Source: Chlorobiota bacterium (GTDB lineage: Bacteria > Bacteroidota > Bacteroidia > Bacteroidales > JAADJA01). Taken from it: 9,541 nt of DNA. Position 1 is the first letter of the stretch. Each line of letters begins with the position of its first letter. The position numbers and the translations under genes were made by a program. The notes below the pieces were generated by a model. It ran no database searches and was not told the DNA's origin. It worked only from the letters and a program-made list of their open reading frames with translations. The stretch is from NCBI GenBank assembly GCA_030592565.1, contig JAUVIX010000124.1, positions 1-9,541 on the forward strand, written 5' to 3'. Positions 1 to 7,013 of the stretch are shown here, one piece after another.

Positions 1-640
1 ATTAAGCGCGAAATATGATTCTCCTAAAGTGAGATATGATTCGGCAATACCTCTTTTATTTCCATATTCTTCCTCCATACGCAGAGATTGTTGTAAAAAA
101 TCAAGAGCCTTGGTATGTTCTCCAATCTCAAAATAACTCTCCCCAAGATTATTGGTCACTTGTGCTATTCCCAACTTGTCGTCAGAATCCTGATAAATCT
201 TAAGTGTCTTGGAATAGTATTCAATTGCAATATCGTTTTGACCCCATTCACTATATATAATGCCGATATTATTGTATGATCCGGCTATGCCTGACGTATT
301 GCCCAGCTTTTTATCGATCTGAAGTGATTTTTGATAATACTCCAGGGCTTTTTCTCTGTTACCCCAGTCGGAATATACAATTCCGATATTGTTAAATAAT
401 TGAGCAATTCCAGTCTGGCTGTTAGCTTTTTTAAAGCCATCCAGAGATTCCATATAGTAATTCAAGGATTTCTCATAATCTCCCAGGTCATTGTAAACAA
501 TACCAATATCATTATTTATCGTAGCAATCAGGAACTTATCATCTAATGTTTTTGCAATGTTAAGAGCTTTGTGATAGTTTATCAAAGCAGGTCCGTAATT
601 ACTTTTGCCATAAAAAGTATCGCCAATATATGAATAGAGT
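1..640 (-). repeat. 120-bp periodic coding repeats (TPR array)
   Basis: The part of the TPR gene for residues 169-380 repeats with an exact 120-bp period. Blocks coding for 'N-[DN]-I/L-G-x-x-Y' recur at residues 210, 250, 290 and 330, with a diverged copy at 370. DNA similarity is visible between copies on the plus strand (for example 'ccgatatt' near 263 and 383, 'ccaatatc' near 503) but they are not identical. This looks like old tandem duplication followed by divergence. Confidence 0.75.
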
Positions 641-1140
641 AAGGTCATTCTTTCTTCGCTTAACAATTGTTCCTTACTTGTTAGTAATGAAGAGAATATG
701 CTTCTGGCGCTGTCATATTCGTTTTTATATAGATAGCACAATCCTATAGAGACTAATATCTTTGACTTTAGTGTGTCATTACTAATACTATCGCGTGCTT
801 TCAGTGCATATTCATAAGCATCAGTTGCATTGTCATATTTTAACAGATTATAATAAGCATTACCCAGATTATATAAAGCCAGTGATTTTTCGGGTTTATC
901 TTCAAGAAGATTTGCAAGCTCAATGGCTTTGGTTGCATATTTCTTTGCCAATTCAGGATCTGCCTCCAGATATTTTTCTGAAAGCTGATTAAAAATAGTA
1001 AGCTTCTCAACGGTAGTTGCCTTAAACAGTTTGCTTTCAAGCTTCTCAATATTTTGTGTGTTTTTATCGGCAATAGTGTCACAATGCCCAACCTGTGCAT
1101 AAAATATGAGAGATAAAAGGAGAATAGTAAGCCTGCTCAA
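1..1140 (-). CDS. Exported tetratricopeptide-repeat protein, N-terminal part (C-terminus beyond window)
   Basis: An open frame of 380 codons runs off the left edge, so the C-terminus is missing. Residues 1-15 form a short basic and hydrophobic signal peptide (SRLTILLLSLIFYA) with a likely cut before Gln16. TPR units follow: degenerate helices around 44-80, units near 87-128 and 129-168, then five regular 40-residue units starting near 169, 209, 249, 289 and 329, and part of another at 369. The core repeat is NNIGxxY..G....AL.YY.KSL.I......GIA. There is no in-frame ATG before about codon 165, so translation must start at TTG 1140 (A-rich leader) or at an in-frame TTG at 1185; the stop at 1207-1209 limits it further upstream. 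In Bacteroidota, exported TPR domains of this kind often precede a membrane helix and a histidine-kinase, LuxR-type HTH or cyclase output. That would make it a sensor, but the deciding region is outside the window. It lies 79 bases after the phosphorylase gene on the same strand. Confidence 0.88.
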   Translation of the reverse strand, partial: MSRLTILLLSLIFYAQVGHCDTIADKNTQNIEKLESKLFKATTVEKLTIFNQLSEKYLEADPELAKKYATKAIELANLLEDKPEKSLALYNLGNAYYNLLKYDNATDAYEYALKARDSISNDTLKSKILVSIGLCYLYKNEYDSARSIFSSLLTSKEQLLSEERMTLLYSYIGDTFYGKSNYGPALINYHKALNIAKTLDDKFLIATINNDIGIVYNDLGDYEKSLNYYMESLDGFKKANSQTGIAQLFNNIGIVYSDWGNREKALEYYQKSLQIDKKLGNTSGIAGSYNNIGIIYSEWGQNDIAIEYYSKTLKIYQDSDDKLGIAQVTNNLGESYFEIGEHTKALDFLQQSLRMEEEYGNKRGIAESYLTLGESYFALN

Positions 1141-1219
1141 TGTTTTATTTATTGATTTTATATGAGTTGATAAAACTATTTGCAAAACACGATAATATTT
1201 AATTAATTACCAAAACTTT

Positions 1220-2101
1220 CTATGTTGTTAGCCGTTCCAGAACGGTCTCAATTAGTTTTTTAACAGCAATTTTGTAGTCATTATTATATTCGCGACGATA
1301 CCTGTTAGCAATAGCAACACAAATAGTCAGTGTATTATGTCCCAGCATTTTTCCAAGTCCATACAGCGCTGATGTCTCCATTTCAAAATTTAAAATCCGT
1401 TTATCTTTATATTTGAAATTATGAAGAGAGTTAATAATATTGGGATATGCTAGCTCAAGGCGTACAACTCTTCCCTGTGGCCCGTAAAACCCTGGCGAAG
1501 TGGCAGTGATACCCTTTAAAAATCCTTTTCCAAGTTTTTCGGCAAGTTTCTCCGACCCTTTTATTATATATGGCTTTGACAGATCTTCAGGCCAGCTTGA
1601 AAATTTGTAAAAAGCTTCTGTCAGCTCTTTTTCAATAATCTCTTCCTTTTTCTCGTAATAGAGTACCACACTGTCAAGTCCAAGGCCATACTCAGAAACT
1701 ATAAAAGAATTTAATGGCACATCAGGCTGAAGAGCTCCCGAAGTACCAAGCCGGATAATATTAAGAGTGGTATGTTCATCTTTTTTTACCCTTTTATTCA
1801 AATCTACATTTACAAGGGCATCAAGCTCATTCAGTACTATATCAATGTTATCAGTTCCCATTCCGGTGGAGAGTACTGTTAATCTTTTATTATTTAAAGT
1901 TCCTGTGTGAGTGCATATTTCTCTATTGCAACTTTTAAATTCTACCTTATCAAAATGGTTGGAAACTATTTCTACCCTTTGGGGGTCGCCGACCAGAATA
2001 ACTGTACTGCCGAGTTGTTCGGGCTTCAAATTTAAATGATATATACTGCCGCCCGGATTTAATATAAGTTCCGATTCAGGTATTTTTTTATATTTGGTCA
2101 T
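1220..2101 (-). CDS. udp: Nucleoside phosphorylase, uridine phosphorylase type
   Basis: Predicted cytosolic pyrimidine-salvage enzyme that splits uridine with phosphate into uracil and ribose-1-phosphate (PNP_UDP_1 family). Compared from memory with E. coli Udp, the key sites are present: the phosphate loop VGDPQR (Gly38, Arg42; E. coli GDPGR), STGMGTDN at 79-86, RLGTSGA at 117-123 supplying the second phosphate-binding Arg117 and Thr120, FYGPQGR at 205-211 and the ribose-binding EME at 240-242. Gln209 and Arg211 align with the E. coli Gln and Arg that recognise the uracil ring, so uridine is favoured over purine nucleosides. At 293 residues it is longer than E. coli Udp (about 253), with a leader before the phosphate loop and longer linkers near 100-113 and 150-195. 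The ATG at 2101 is the first in a good context, with no clear Shine-Dalgarno sequence. It is divergent from cinA. The exact substrate range (uridine, deoxyuridine, thymidine) is inferred. Confidence 0.9.
   Translation of the reverse strand: MTKYKKIPESELILNPGGSIYHLNLKPEQLGSTVILVGDPQRVEIVSNHFDKVEFKSCNREICTHTGTLNNKRLTVLSTGMGTDNIDIVLNELDALVNVDLNKRVKKDEHTTLNIIRLGTSGALQPDVPLNSFIVSEYGLGLDSVVLYYEKKEEIIEKELTEAFYKFSSWPEDLSKPYIIKGSEKLAEKLGKGFLKGITATSPGFYGPQGRVVRLELAYPNIINSLHNFKYKDKRILNFEMETSALYGLGKMLGHNTLTICVAIANRYRREYNNDYKIAVKKLIETVLERLTT
1232..1245 (-). other. Perfect hairpin in the last codons of udp
   Basis: CCGTTC-CA-GAACGG is a self-complementary 6-bp stem four codons before the udp stop. In RNA it would fold as a 5-6 bp stem with a tiny loop. 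The downstream minus-strand sequence lacks a T-run, so it is not a standard intrinsic terminator. It might slow transcription, protect the mRNA end, or simply be coding sequence. Confidence 0.4.
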
Positions 2102-2131
2102 CAGGAATATTTCTACTTTTGTTAGAAATTA

Positions 2132-2139
2132 CAAATATA
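2132..2139 (-). promoter_or_regulatory. Candidate -7 element for udp
   Basis: On the minus strand this reads TATATTTG, an exact match to the Bacteroidota -7 consensus TAnnTTTG. It would give a leader of roughly 25 bases before the udp ATG. No convincing TTTG -33 element is found 19-21 bases upstream, so support is moderate. Confidence 0.4.
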
Positions 2140-2144
2140 TGTAA

Positions 2145-2178
2145 TTGATATTAACGAGTGTATTGTGAAATATGTTTT
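2145..2178 (+). promoter_or_regulatory. Weak candidate promoter for cinA
   Basis: ATTG ending at 2147 and TATGTTTT at 2171-2178 resemble the Bacteroidota -33 and -7 elements (TTTG and TAnnTTTG), each with one mismatch. The 23-base spacing is longer than the usual 19-21. If used, the transcript would start near the 18-bp palindrome just downstream. Confidence 0.25.
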
Positions 2179-2181
2179 ATG

Positions 2182-2199
2182 TTAACAATTAATTGTTAA
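2182..2199. promoter_or_regulatory. Perfect 18-bp palindrome in the udp-cinA divergent spacer
   Basis: TTAACAATTAATTGTTAA is a perfect inverted repeat with no spacer, 44-61 bases upstream of the cinA ATG. A spacer-free symmetric site between divergent genes is what a dimeric repressor or activator would bind. It is very AT-rich, so chance is a real alternative. No regulator is assigned. Confidence 0.45.
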
Positions 2200-2208
2200 T
2201 GAAGAGTA

Positions 2209-2221
2209 AGGCTACAAGCCT
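2209..2221 (+). other. Short hairpin in the cinA leader
   Basis: AGGCT-ACA-AGCCT forms a perfect 5-bp stem with a 3-base loop, ending 21 bases before the cinA ATG. It has no T-run and is too small for a riboswitch. It could affect leader stability or be chance. Confidence 0.3.
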
Positions 2222-2242
2222 GTTATTCAATAAAAAAAAGAG

Positions 2243-3481
2243 ATGAAAGCTGAAATAATTTCAATAGGTGACGAGTTGCTGATTGGTCAGGTGGTAAATA
2301 CAAATGCGTCCTGGATAGGCGAGCAACTGACAATGGCAGGGATAAGTGTGTACCAGGCGGTTTCGGTGGCCGACAATCACGATCATATTTTTGAAGCCCT
2401 TGAAACGGCTGGTAAACATGCAGACCTGGTTTTGATAACCGGCGGGCTTGGCCCGACAAAAGATGATATCACCAAGCAGACTCTTTGCGATTTTTTTGGA
2501 TCAGAATTGGTTTTTAATGAGCTTGTATTTGAAGATGTGAAGGAGATTTTCAGGGTTAGGGGGCGTCAGGTTTCAGAGCTAAACCGCAAACAGGCTGAAG
2601 TACCTGATAACTGTACTGTAATTCGTAATGAACATGGTACTGCTTCCGGAATGTGGTTCGAGAAAGATGGGGTAATATTTGTATCAATGCCCGGTGTTCC
2701 ATTTGAAATGAAACCTATGGTTTCCAATTATATCATTCCCAATCTGATAGAAAAACGTAACCTGCCTGCAATATTTCATAAAACCGTCCTGACCCAGGGA
2801 GTTCCTGAATCGGAAATGGCTGCAATGATAGAGAATTGGGAAAACAGTCTGCCACCAAATGTAAAGCTGGCCTACCTGCCTCAACCCGGAATTGTGCGGC
2901 TGCGGCTGACAGCATCCGGAAAGGAGAGGGCTGATCAGGTAAGTATTGTAGAAAATGAGATAACAAGATTATCAGAGATAATAGGTGATTATATTTTTGG
3001 ATTTGATAAGGATACCCTTGAGGAGATTGTAGGTAATTTGCTTCGCAAAAAAGGCAAAACCATTTCCACTGCAGAAAGCTGTACCGGTGGCTACATTGCT
3101 CACCTTATTACAAGTATTTCGGGTAGTTCCGATTATTACAAAGGTTCGGTTGTGGCTTATGCCAACGAGATAAAGAATAAAATTCTAAATGTAAAGAATA
3201 AGGACCTTGAGAAATTTGGAGCAGTTAGTGAGCCTGTTATAATTCAGATGGCAGCAGCTGCCAGGGATATGTTCGGGACAGATTTTTCAATAGCCACTTC
3301 CGGAGTTGCGGGACCAACAGGAGGCACTGACGAAAAGCCGGTAGGCACCACCTGGATTGCAGTTGCAACCCCTGAAAAAGTAATTGCCATACAGTTTCAC
3401 TTTGGCGAACACCGAGGCCGCAACATTCGGAGAACAGCACTAATGGCCCTGGATATGCTTAGGAAAGAGGTGGTAAACTAA
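2243..3481 (+). CDS. cinA: CinA family protein: MoCF-like N-domain and NMN amidohydrolase C-domain
   Basis: A full-length two-domain CinA of 412 residues, close to the family norm. Residues 1-170 are the molybdopterin-binding-like (COG1058) domain, with IISIGDELLIG at 5-15 and the GGLGPTKDD signature at 67-75. In characterised CinA proteins this domain has ADP-ribose pyrophosphatase activity. Residues 255-412 are the PncC-type domain that deamidates nicotinamide mononucleotide to nicotinate mononucleotide plus ammonia, recycling pyridine nucleotides. It carries AESCTGG at 277-283 with the nucleophile candidate Ser279, Tyr306 and nearby lysines (311, 313), SGVAGPTGG at 353-361 and KPVGT at 365-369. 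The protein is cytosolic and no catalytic motif is missing. The ATG at 2243 follows a purine-rich AAAAAAAAGAG run and matches the conserved N-terminus. The historical 'competence/damage-inducible' name comes from Gram-positive bacteria and need not apply here. Confidence 0.96.
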   Translation: MKAEIISIGDELLIGQVVNTNASWIGEQLTMAGISVYQAVSVADNHDHIFEALETAGKHADLVLITGGLGPTKDDITKQTLCDFFGSELVFNELVFEDVKEIFRVRGRQVSELNRKQAEVPDNCTVIRNEHGTASGMWFEKDGVIFVSMPGVPFEMKPMVSNYIIPNLIEKRNLPAIFHKTVLTQGVPESEMAAMIENWENSLPPNVKLAYLPQPGIVRLRLTASGKERADQVSIVENEITRLSEIIGDYIFGFDKDTLEEIVGNLLRKKGKTISTAESCTGGYIAHLITSISGSSDYYKGSVVAYANEIKNKILNVKNKDLEKFGAVSEPVIIQMAAAARDMFGTDFSIATSGVAGPTGGTDEKPVGTTWIAVATPEKVIAIQFHFGEHRGRNIRRTALMALDMLRKEVVN

Positions 3482-3511
3482 TCAATAAAATTACAGTATA
3501 AAATATTTTTC

Positions 3512-3519
3512 TATTTTTG
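3512..3519 (+). promoter_or_regulatory. Candidate -7 element for the penicillin-binding protein gene
   Basis: TATTTTTG matches TAnnTTTG exactly and lies 52 bases before the ATG at 3572, inside the 90-base gap after cinA. The -33 position lacks a TTTG, so readthrough from cinA is an equal possibility. Confidence 0.35.
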
Positions 3520-3553
3520 AAGTTTATTCCAGTAGCCCTTTTTTATTAATAAC

Positions 3554-3560
3554 AAGAGGA
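3554..3560 (+). promoter_or_regulatory. Shine-Dalgarno-like site before the penicillin-binding protein
   Basis: AAGAGGA lies 11 bases before the ATG at 3572. It is the clearest Shine-Dalgarno-like sequence in the window, where most genes have only A-rich leaders, and it supports this start over later in-frame ATGs. Confidence 0.5.
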
Positions 3561-3571
3561 AATAATTTAAT

Positions 3572-5896
3572 ATGAGCGAAGAATTAGATTCGGGAAATAA
3601 TAGAGAAAAGAGTGCTTCCGATGGGATTGAGAGTAAGATAAACAAAAGGATCAGGGCTAAATATAGTAAGTATGTTATTATTTTCTGGTCGTTGTTTGTA
3701 CTTAGTATTGCTTTTATCATCGGCCTTTTTGCAATGATTTCATCAGGCAAACTCGGATATATTCCTACCTTTGAAGAGCTTGAAAATCCGAAAGTTAATC
3801 TTGCTTCCGAGATTTATTCTTCAGATGGGATTGTACTTGGTAAATATTATATTGAAAACCGCTCCGATGTTGAATTTTGCGATATTGATACTAATCTTAT
3901 TAATGCACTCATTGCGACCGAAGACATTCGTTTTTACGATCATTCGGGCATCGATTTCAAAGCATTATTAAGAGCCATAAAAGGTGTTGTTACCGGGCAA
4001 TTCAGTGGTGGTGCAAGTACTATCACTCAGCAGTTTGCCAAACTGCTGTATCATGAAAGAGATAAATCGCAAAAATTCAAAACAATAATACAAAAGCTTA
4101 ATGAGTGGGTGATAGCTTCAAAGCTGGAGAAAAGATATTCAAAGGATGAGATCATAACAATGTATCTCAATAAATTTGACTTTGTAAACAATGCCGTTGG
4201 TATTAAATCGGCAGCCAAAATATATTTTAACACAACTCCTGATTCATTAAATGTTGAAGAGTCGGCAGTGCTGGTAGGAATGCTGAAGAACCCGTCTCTT
4301 TATAATCCTGTCAGAAGGCCGGATACCGTGAAATACAGGCGGAATGTTGTGATGTCGCAAATGGTAAAATACGGCTATCTTGATAAGGCTGTTTATGATT
4401 CTCTGAAGATGCAGCCTGTGGACATGTCGAAATTTGGGAGGCAAAGCCATATTACCGGCCACGCTACTTATTTTAGAGAATACTTAAGGGGCGTTTTGAA
4501 AAAATGGTGTAATAACCATTATAAGCCCGACGGCTCAACATATAATCTTTATGAAGACGGATTAAAGATTTATACTACTATTAACTCTAAAATGCAAAAC
4601 TATGCTGAGAAAGCTGTCATAGAACATCTGAGCCAGGATTTGCAACCAAACTTTTTCCGGCACTGGAAAGGGTATAAAAATGCCCCATTCTATTTTGAGA
4701 ATAATGCCAGCCAGGAGGTTAATAAACTGATGAACCAGGCTATGCGCCGTTCGGAGAGATATCGCAGGTTGAAAAAAGTGGATGTTTCGATGGATTCAAT
4801 TAAAATAATTTTCAATACTCCGACACAAATGAAGGTCTTCTCCTGGAAAGGTGAGATTGATACTGTTATGACTCCAATGGACTCCATTCATTATTACAAG
4901 TTTTATCTTCAGGCAGGATTAATGTCGATGGAGCCGAATACAGGATATGTGAGAGCTTATGTGGGAGGTATTAATTACAAGCATTTTCAGTATGACCATG
5001 TTACCCAGGCAAAACGCCAGGTAGGCTCTACTTTTAAGCCATTTCTTTATACTCTTGCAATGCAGAATGGACTTTCGCCGTGCACCGAATTTCCCAATAT
5101 TCAACCTATTATATATCTTGATAACGGAGATACATGGGAGCCGCGTAACTCGACAGATAAGGATAAAGGGTTGGAAATAAGTCTGAAATATGCACTTGCA
5201 ACATCCAATAACTGGATATCAGGCTGGTTGATAAAGCGTTTTTCTCCGCAATCGGTTGTTAAGATAGCACAAAAAATGGGTGTCACCGGCTTTCTCGATC
5301 CTGTTCCGGCAATTGTTCTCGGAACTCCGGATATATCTCTTTACGAAATGGTGGGTGCTATGAATACTTTTGCAAACAAAGGTGTTTATATTGAACCGAT
5401 TTTTATTACAAGAATTGAAGATAAAAACGGAAATTTAATTGAAACTTTTATCCCGAAGCAGCAGGAGGCTATGAGCGAAGAGACTGCTTACCTGATGCTT
5501 GTTTTACTTCAAGGTGTTGTTCAATACGGTACAGGCATAAGATTAAGATTGACATATTTTTATAACAATCCTATTGCCGGTAAAACCGGAACAACGAATA
5601 ACCAATCTGACGGCTGGTTTATGGGTATTACACCGAAATTGACAACCGGCATTTGGGTAGGTTGCGAAGACCGTGCAGCCCACTTCCGTACAATTACACT
5701 CGGACAGGGTGCTAATATGGCATTACCGGTATGGGCTCTTTATATGGAAAAAGTTTATGCTGATTCTACGCTGAATATATTTCGGGATATTGATTTTGAA
5801 AAACCATTGAAGCCTCTTTCCGTAGAGGTTGATTGTGATAAATATAATTCAGGTGACAATATTAATGCTACCGATTTGGATGATGATGAGTTTTAA
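3572..5896 (+). CDS. Class A penicillin-binding protein (transglycosylase and transpeptidase), PBP1A-like
   Basis: A bifunctional peptidoglycan synthase that polymerises lipid II into glycan strands and crosslinks stem peptides in the periplasm. A cytoplasmic basic segment (residues 1-33) leads to one membrane anchor (about 34-57). The GT51 domain (about 78-250) has EDIRFYDHSG at 117-126 with catalytic Glu117, GASTITQQ at 147-154, and the KRYSKDE..TMYLN block at 187-200. A linker with an OB-like region (about 300-445) precedes the transpeptidase domain (about 446-700). That domain has the SxxK motif STFK at 486-489 (acyl-ester Ser486), the SxN motif SNN at 545-547 and KTGT at 671-674. Every key motif is intact, so both activities are expected, along with beta-lactam binding. 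The 774 residues are typical for Bacteroidota PBP1A. The protein ends in a very acidic tail (DLDDDEF). It follows cinA by 90 bases on the same strand. Confidence 0.97.
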   Translation: MSEELDSGNNREKSASDGIESKINKRIRAKYSKYVIIFWSLFVLSIAFIIGLFAMISSGKLGYIPTFEELENPKVNLASEIYSSDGIVLGKYYIENRSDVEFCDIDTNLINALIATEDIRFYDHSGIDFKALLRAIKGVVTGQFSGGASTITQQFAKLLYHERDKSQKFKTIIQKLNEWVIASKLEKRYSKDEIITMYLNKFDFVNNAVGIKSAAKIYFNTTPDSLNVEESAVLVGMLKNPSLYNPVRRPDTVKYRRNVVMSQMVKYGYLDKAVYDSLKMQPVDMSKFGRQSHITGHATYFREYLRGVLKKWCNNHYKPDGSTYNLYEDGLKIYTTINSKMQNYAEKAVIEHLSQDLQPNFFRHWKGYKNAPFYFENNASQEVNKLMNQAMRRSERYRRLKKVDVSMDSIKIIFNTPTQMKVFSWKGEIDTVMTPMDSIHYYKFYLQAGLMSMEPNTGYVRAYVGGINYKHFQYDHVTQAKRQVGSTFKPFLYTLAMQNGLSPCTEFPNIQPIIYLDNGDTWEPRNSTDKDKGLEISLKYALATSNNWISGWLIKRFSPQSVVKIAQKMGVTGFLDPVPAIVLGTPDISLYEMVGAMNTFANKGVYIEPIFITRIEDKNGNLIETFIPKQQEAMSEETAYLMLVLLQGVVQYGTGIRLRLTYFYNNPIAGKTGTTNNQSDGWFMGITPKLTTGIWVGCEDRAAHFRTITLGQGANMALPVWALYMEKVYADSTLNIFRDIDFEKPLKPLSVEVDCDKYNSGDNINATDLDDDEF

Positions 5897-5920
5897 TCAA
5901 GTATGCTCCATCTCCTGACT

Positions 5921-5977
5921 GTCTGATTTCGTTATCCATTCCTATTAGATTTTGAAAGTCTGATTTTCTCCTATTAG
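5921..5977. repeat. Two imperfect direct repeats in the gap after the penicillin-binding protein gene
   Basis: The unit GTCTGATTT...TCCTATTAG occurs twice, at 5921-5948 and 5958-5977. The inner spacer is 10 bases in the first copy and 2 bases in the second. Between them AGATTT-TGA-AAGTCT (5947-5961) can pair with one G-U. No protein is encoded here. It may be a degraded intergenic repeat family, though its copy number elsewhere cannot be seen. Confidence 0.5.
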
Positions 5978-5979
5978 TA

Positions 5980-5995
5980 AGGATTTTCAAATCCT
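5980..5995. repeat. Small REP-like palindrome
   Basis: AGGATTT-TC-AAATCCT is a perfect 7-bp inverted repeat with a 2-base centre, 19-34 bases before the next ATG. It directly follows the second direct repeat. Without a T-run it is unlikely to be a standard terminator. It may belong to the same intergenic repeat element as the direct repeats. Confidence 0.45.
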
Positions 5996-6013
5996 ACCGA
6001 CTAAATACTTAAA

Positions 6014-6946
6014 ATGTTTATTATTATGAATATCAGTAGATTAAAATTGACTATTTTATTTATCGGGTTGGGTATGGGTCTTCAGGTATTTTCGCAGGGT
6101 TGCAGTGATGCCGGGGCTTGTAGCATAGCAGGTCATTTGCCAGAGTTGGATAGTAGTAAAAAAGTACAATATTTTGGTTTTGTGGAGCAATCGTTCGGAC
6201 TTGGGGAAAAGTTTGTTTTTATTTCTCAAAGTTCTTTGGGAATAGGCGTTCAATTACCCTCCCGGACAGAAATATATTTTCAGATACCATATATAATGGT
6301 TTTTGGAAATTTGGGTTCAACATCTGGCATAGGTGATGGAATTGTTTCGGTTCTGCAGCAGGTTTTTAGCAAAAATGAATCAGACCTTTCTGTTATCGGG
6401 GGAGGTAGGTTCAGAAGCAACTATTCTGATTTTAGCGAGGACGGTAAACCATTGCCAATGGCATATCAAACCAGTTTGGGAACTTATGATGTGATAGTTG
6501 CAGCATTATCTAATGTAAAAAGCTGGAGTTTCTATGCGGCTTACCAGCACTCGTTTGGTAGAAACAAAAACGGATATCTTCGTGAGGAAGGACAAACAAA
6601 TGCTAAATTGAACTATTTTGAGTCGGCTAACTTAAAAAGGGGTGATGATTTGGTTTTAAGGGTACAGAAATTACTTGAATTAAAAACCCGGCAATCAATT
6701 TTGTTCACTTTAATGCCTGTCTTCCGACTGCAGGCTGACCAGATTTATAAAAATAATGAAAATGTTGTTTTAGACGGTTCAAAAGGATTAACTCTTAATG
6801 TGAATGTTACCTATATTAAGGAGACCGAAAAAGGCAATATTTTTGAATTGCTTGCCGGATTTCCGGTAATAGACAGAGAATACCGTGCCGACGGTCTTAC
6901 TCGAAATTTTGTGTTTTTCATCAGGTATCGGCCGGTTTTTAGGTAA
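6014..6946 (+). CDS. Probable outer-membrane beta-barrel protein with N-terminal C-x5-C
   Basis: I do not recognise a named family with certainty. Residues 1-27 are a signal peptide (basic NISRLK, then a hydrophobic stretch ending VFS) with a likely cut before Gln28. The mature protein starts QGCSDAGAC, giving Cys30 and Cys36, the only two cysteines. The rest alternates short polar and aromatic segments typical of beta-strands (YFGFVEQSF, EIYFQIPYIMVF, SWSFYAAYQHSF, FVFFIRYRPVF) and glycine-rich turns. It ends in an aromatic-rich strand, as outer-membrane barrels do. No long soluble domain or nucleotide-binding motif is seen. Export to the outer membrane is inferred from this pattern; the cargo or role is unknown. 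The cysteines could form a disulfide or bind a metal or cofactor. Translation may start at 6014 or at the in-frame ATG at 6026, which gives a neater signal peptide (MNISRLK). It lies 117 bases after the penicillin-binding protein gene. Confidence 0.8.
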   Translation: MFIIMNISRLKLTILFIGLGMGLQVFSQGCSDAGACSIAGHLPELDSSKKVQYFGFVEQSFGLGEKFVFISQSSLGIGVQLPSRTEIYFQIPYIMVFGNLGSTSGIGDGIVSVLQQVFSKNESDLSVIGGGRFRSNYSDFSEDGKPLPMAYQTSLGTYDVIVAALSNVKSWSFYAAYQHSFGRNKNGYLREEGQTNAKLNYFESANLKRGDDLVLRVQKLLELKTRQSILFTLMPVFRLQADQIYKNNENVVLDGSKGLTLNVNVTYIKETEKGNIFELLAGFPVIDREYRADGLTRNFVFFIRYRPVFR

Positions 6947-6959
6947 AGAGAAGGGAAAA

Positions 6960-6983
6960 GTTGGAAACAGTCAACATTTTTTT
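6960..6983 (+). terminator. Weak intrinsic terminator after the outer-membrane protein gene
   Basis: GTTGG-AAACAG-TCAAC (a 5-bp stem counting one G-U pair) is followed after one base by seven T residues, starting 14 bases after the stop codon. The stem is short, so termination may be partial. Confidence 0.4.
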
Positions 6984-7013
6984 GCCATACAATAAAAATT
7001 TATTATATCTTTA
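6981..7013 (+). promoter_or_regulatory. Candidate promoter for the hybrid histidine kinase
   Basis: TTTG at 6981-6984, a 21-base spacer and TATCTTTA at 7006-7013 fit the Bacteroidota consensus with one mismatch in the -7 element. Transcription from here would leave a leader of about 130 bases. The remainder of the 199-base gap holds only AT-rich sequence, with no riboswitch or small gene that I can support. Confidence 0.35.

Noticed and set aside
1..640. 120-bp spaced repeats considered as a CRISPR or non-coding tandem array
   Set aside because: The period is a multiple of three, the frame is open throughout and the translation gives regular TPR units. The copies are diverged, unlike CRISPR repeats.
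795..992. A 65-codon plus-strand frame antisense to the TPR gene
   Set aside because: Histidine- and leucine-rich translation with no motif. It is a by-product of the antisense coding sequence.
840..1100. An 86-codon ATG-started minus-strand frame
   Set aside because: It overlaps the TPR gene in another frame. The competing frame has a signal peptide and regular TPR repeats across 380 codons, whereas this one shows no domain-like pattern.
2223..2459. A 78-codon minus-strand frame over the start of cinA
   Set aside because: Proline-rich shadow frame opposite a strongly conserved cinA N-terminus.
3572..5896. Possible inactive or monofunctional penicillin-binding protein
   Set aside because: GT51 motifs and all three transpeptidase motifs (STFK, SNN, KTGT) are intact in one uninterrupted frame.
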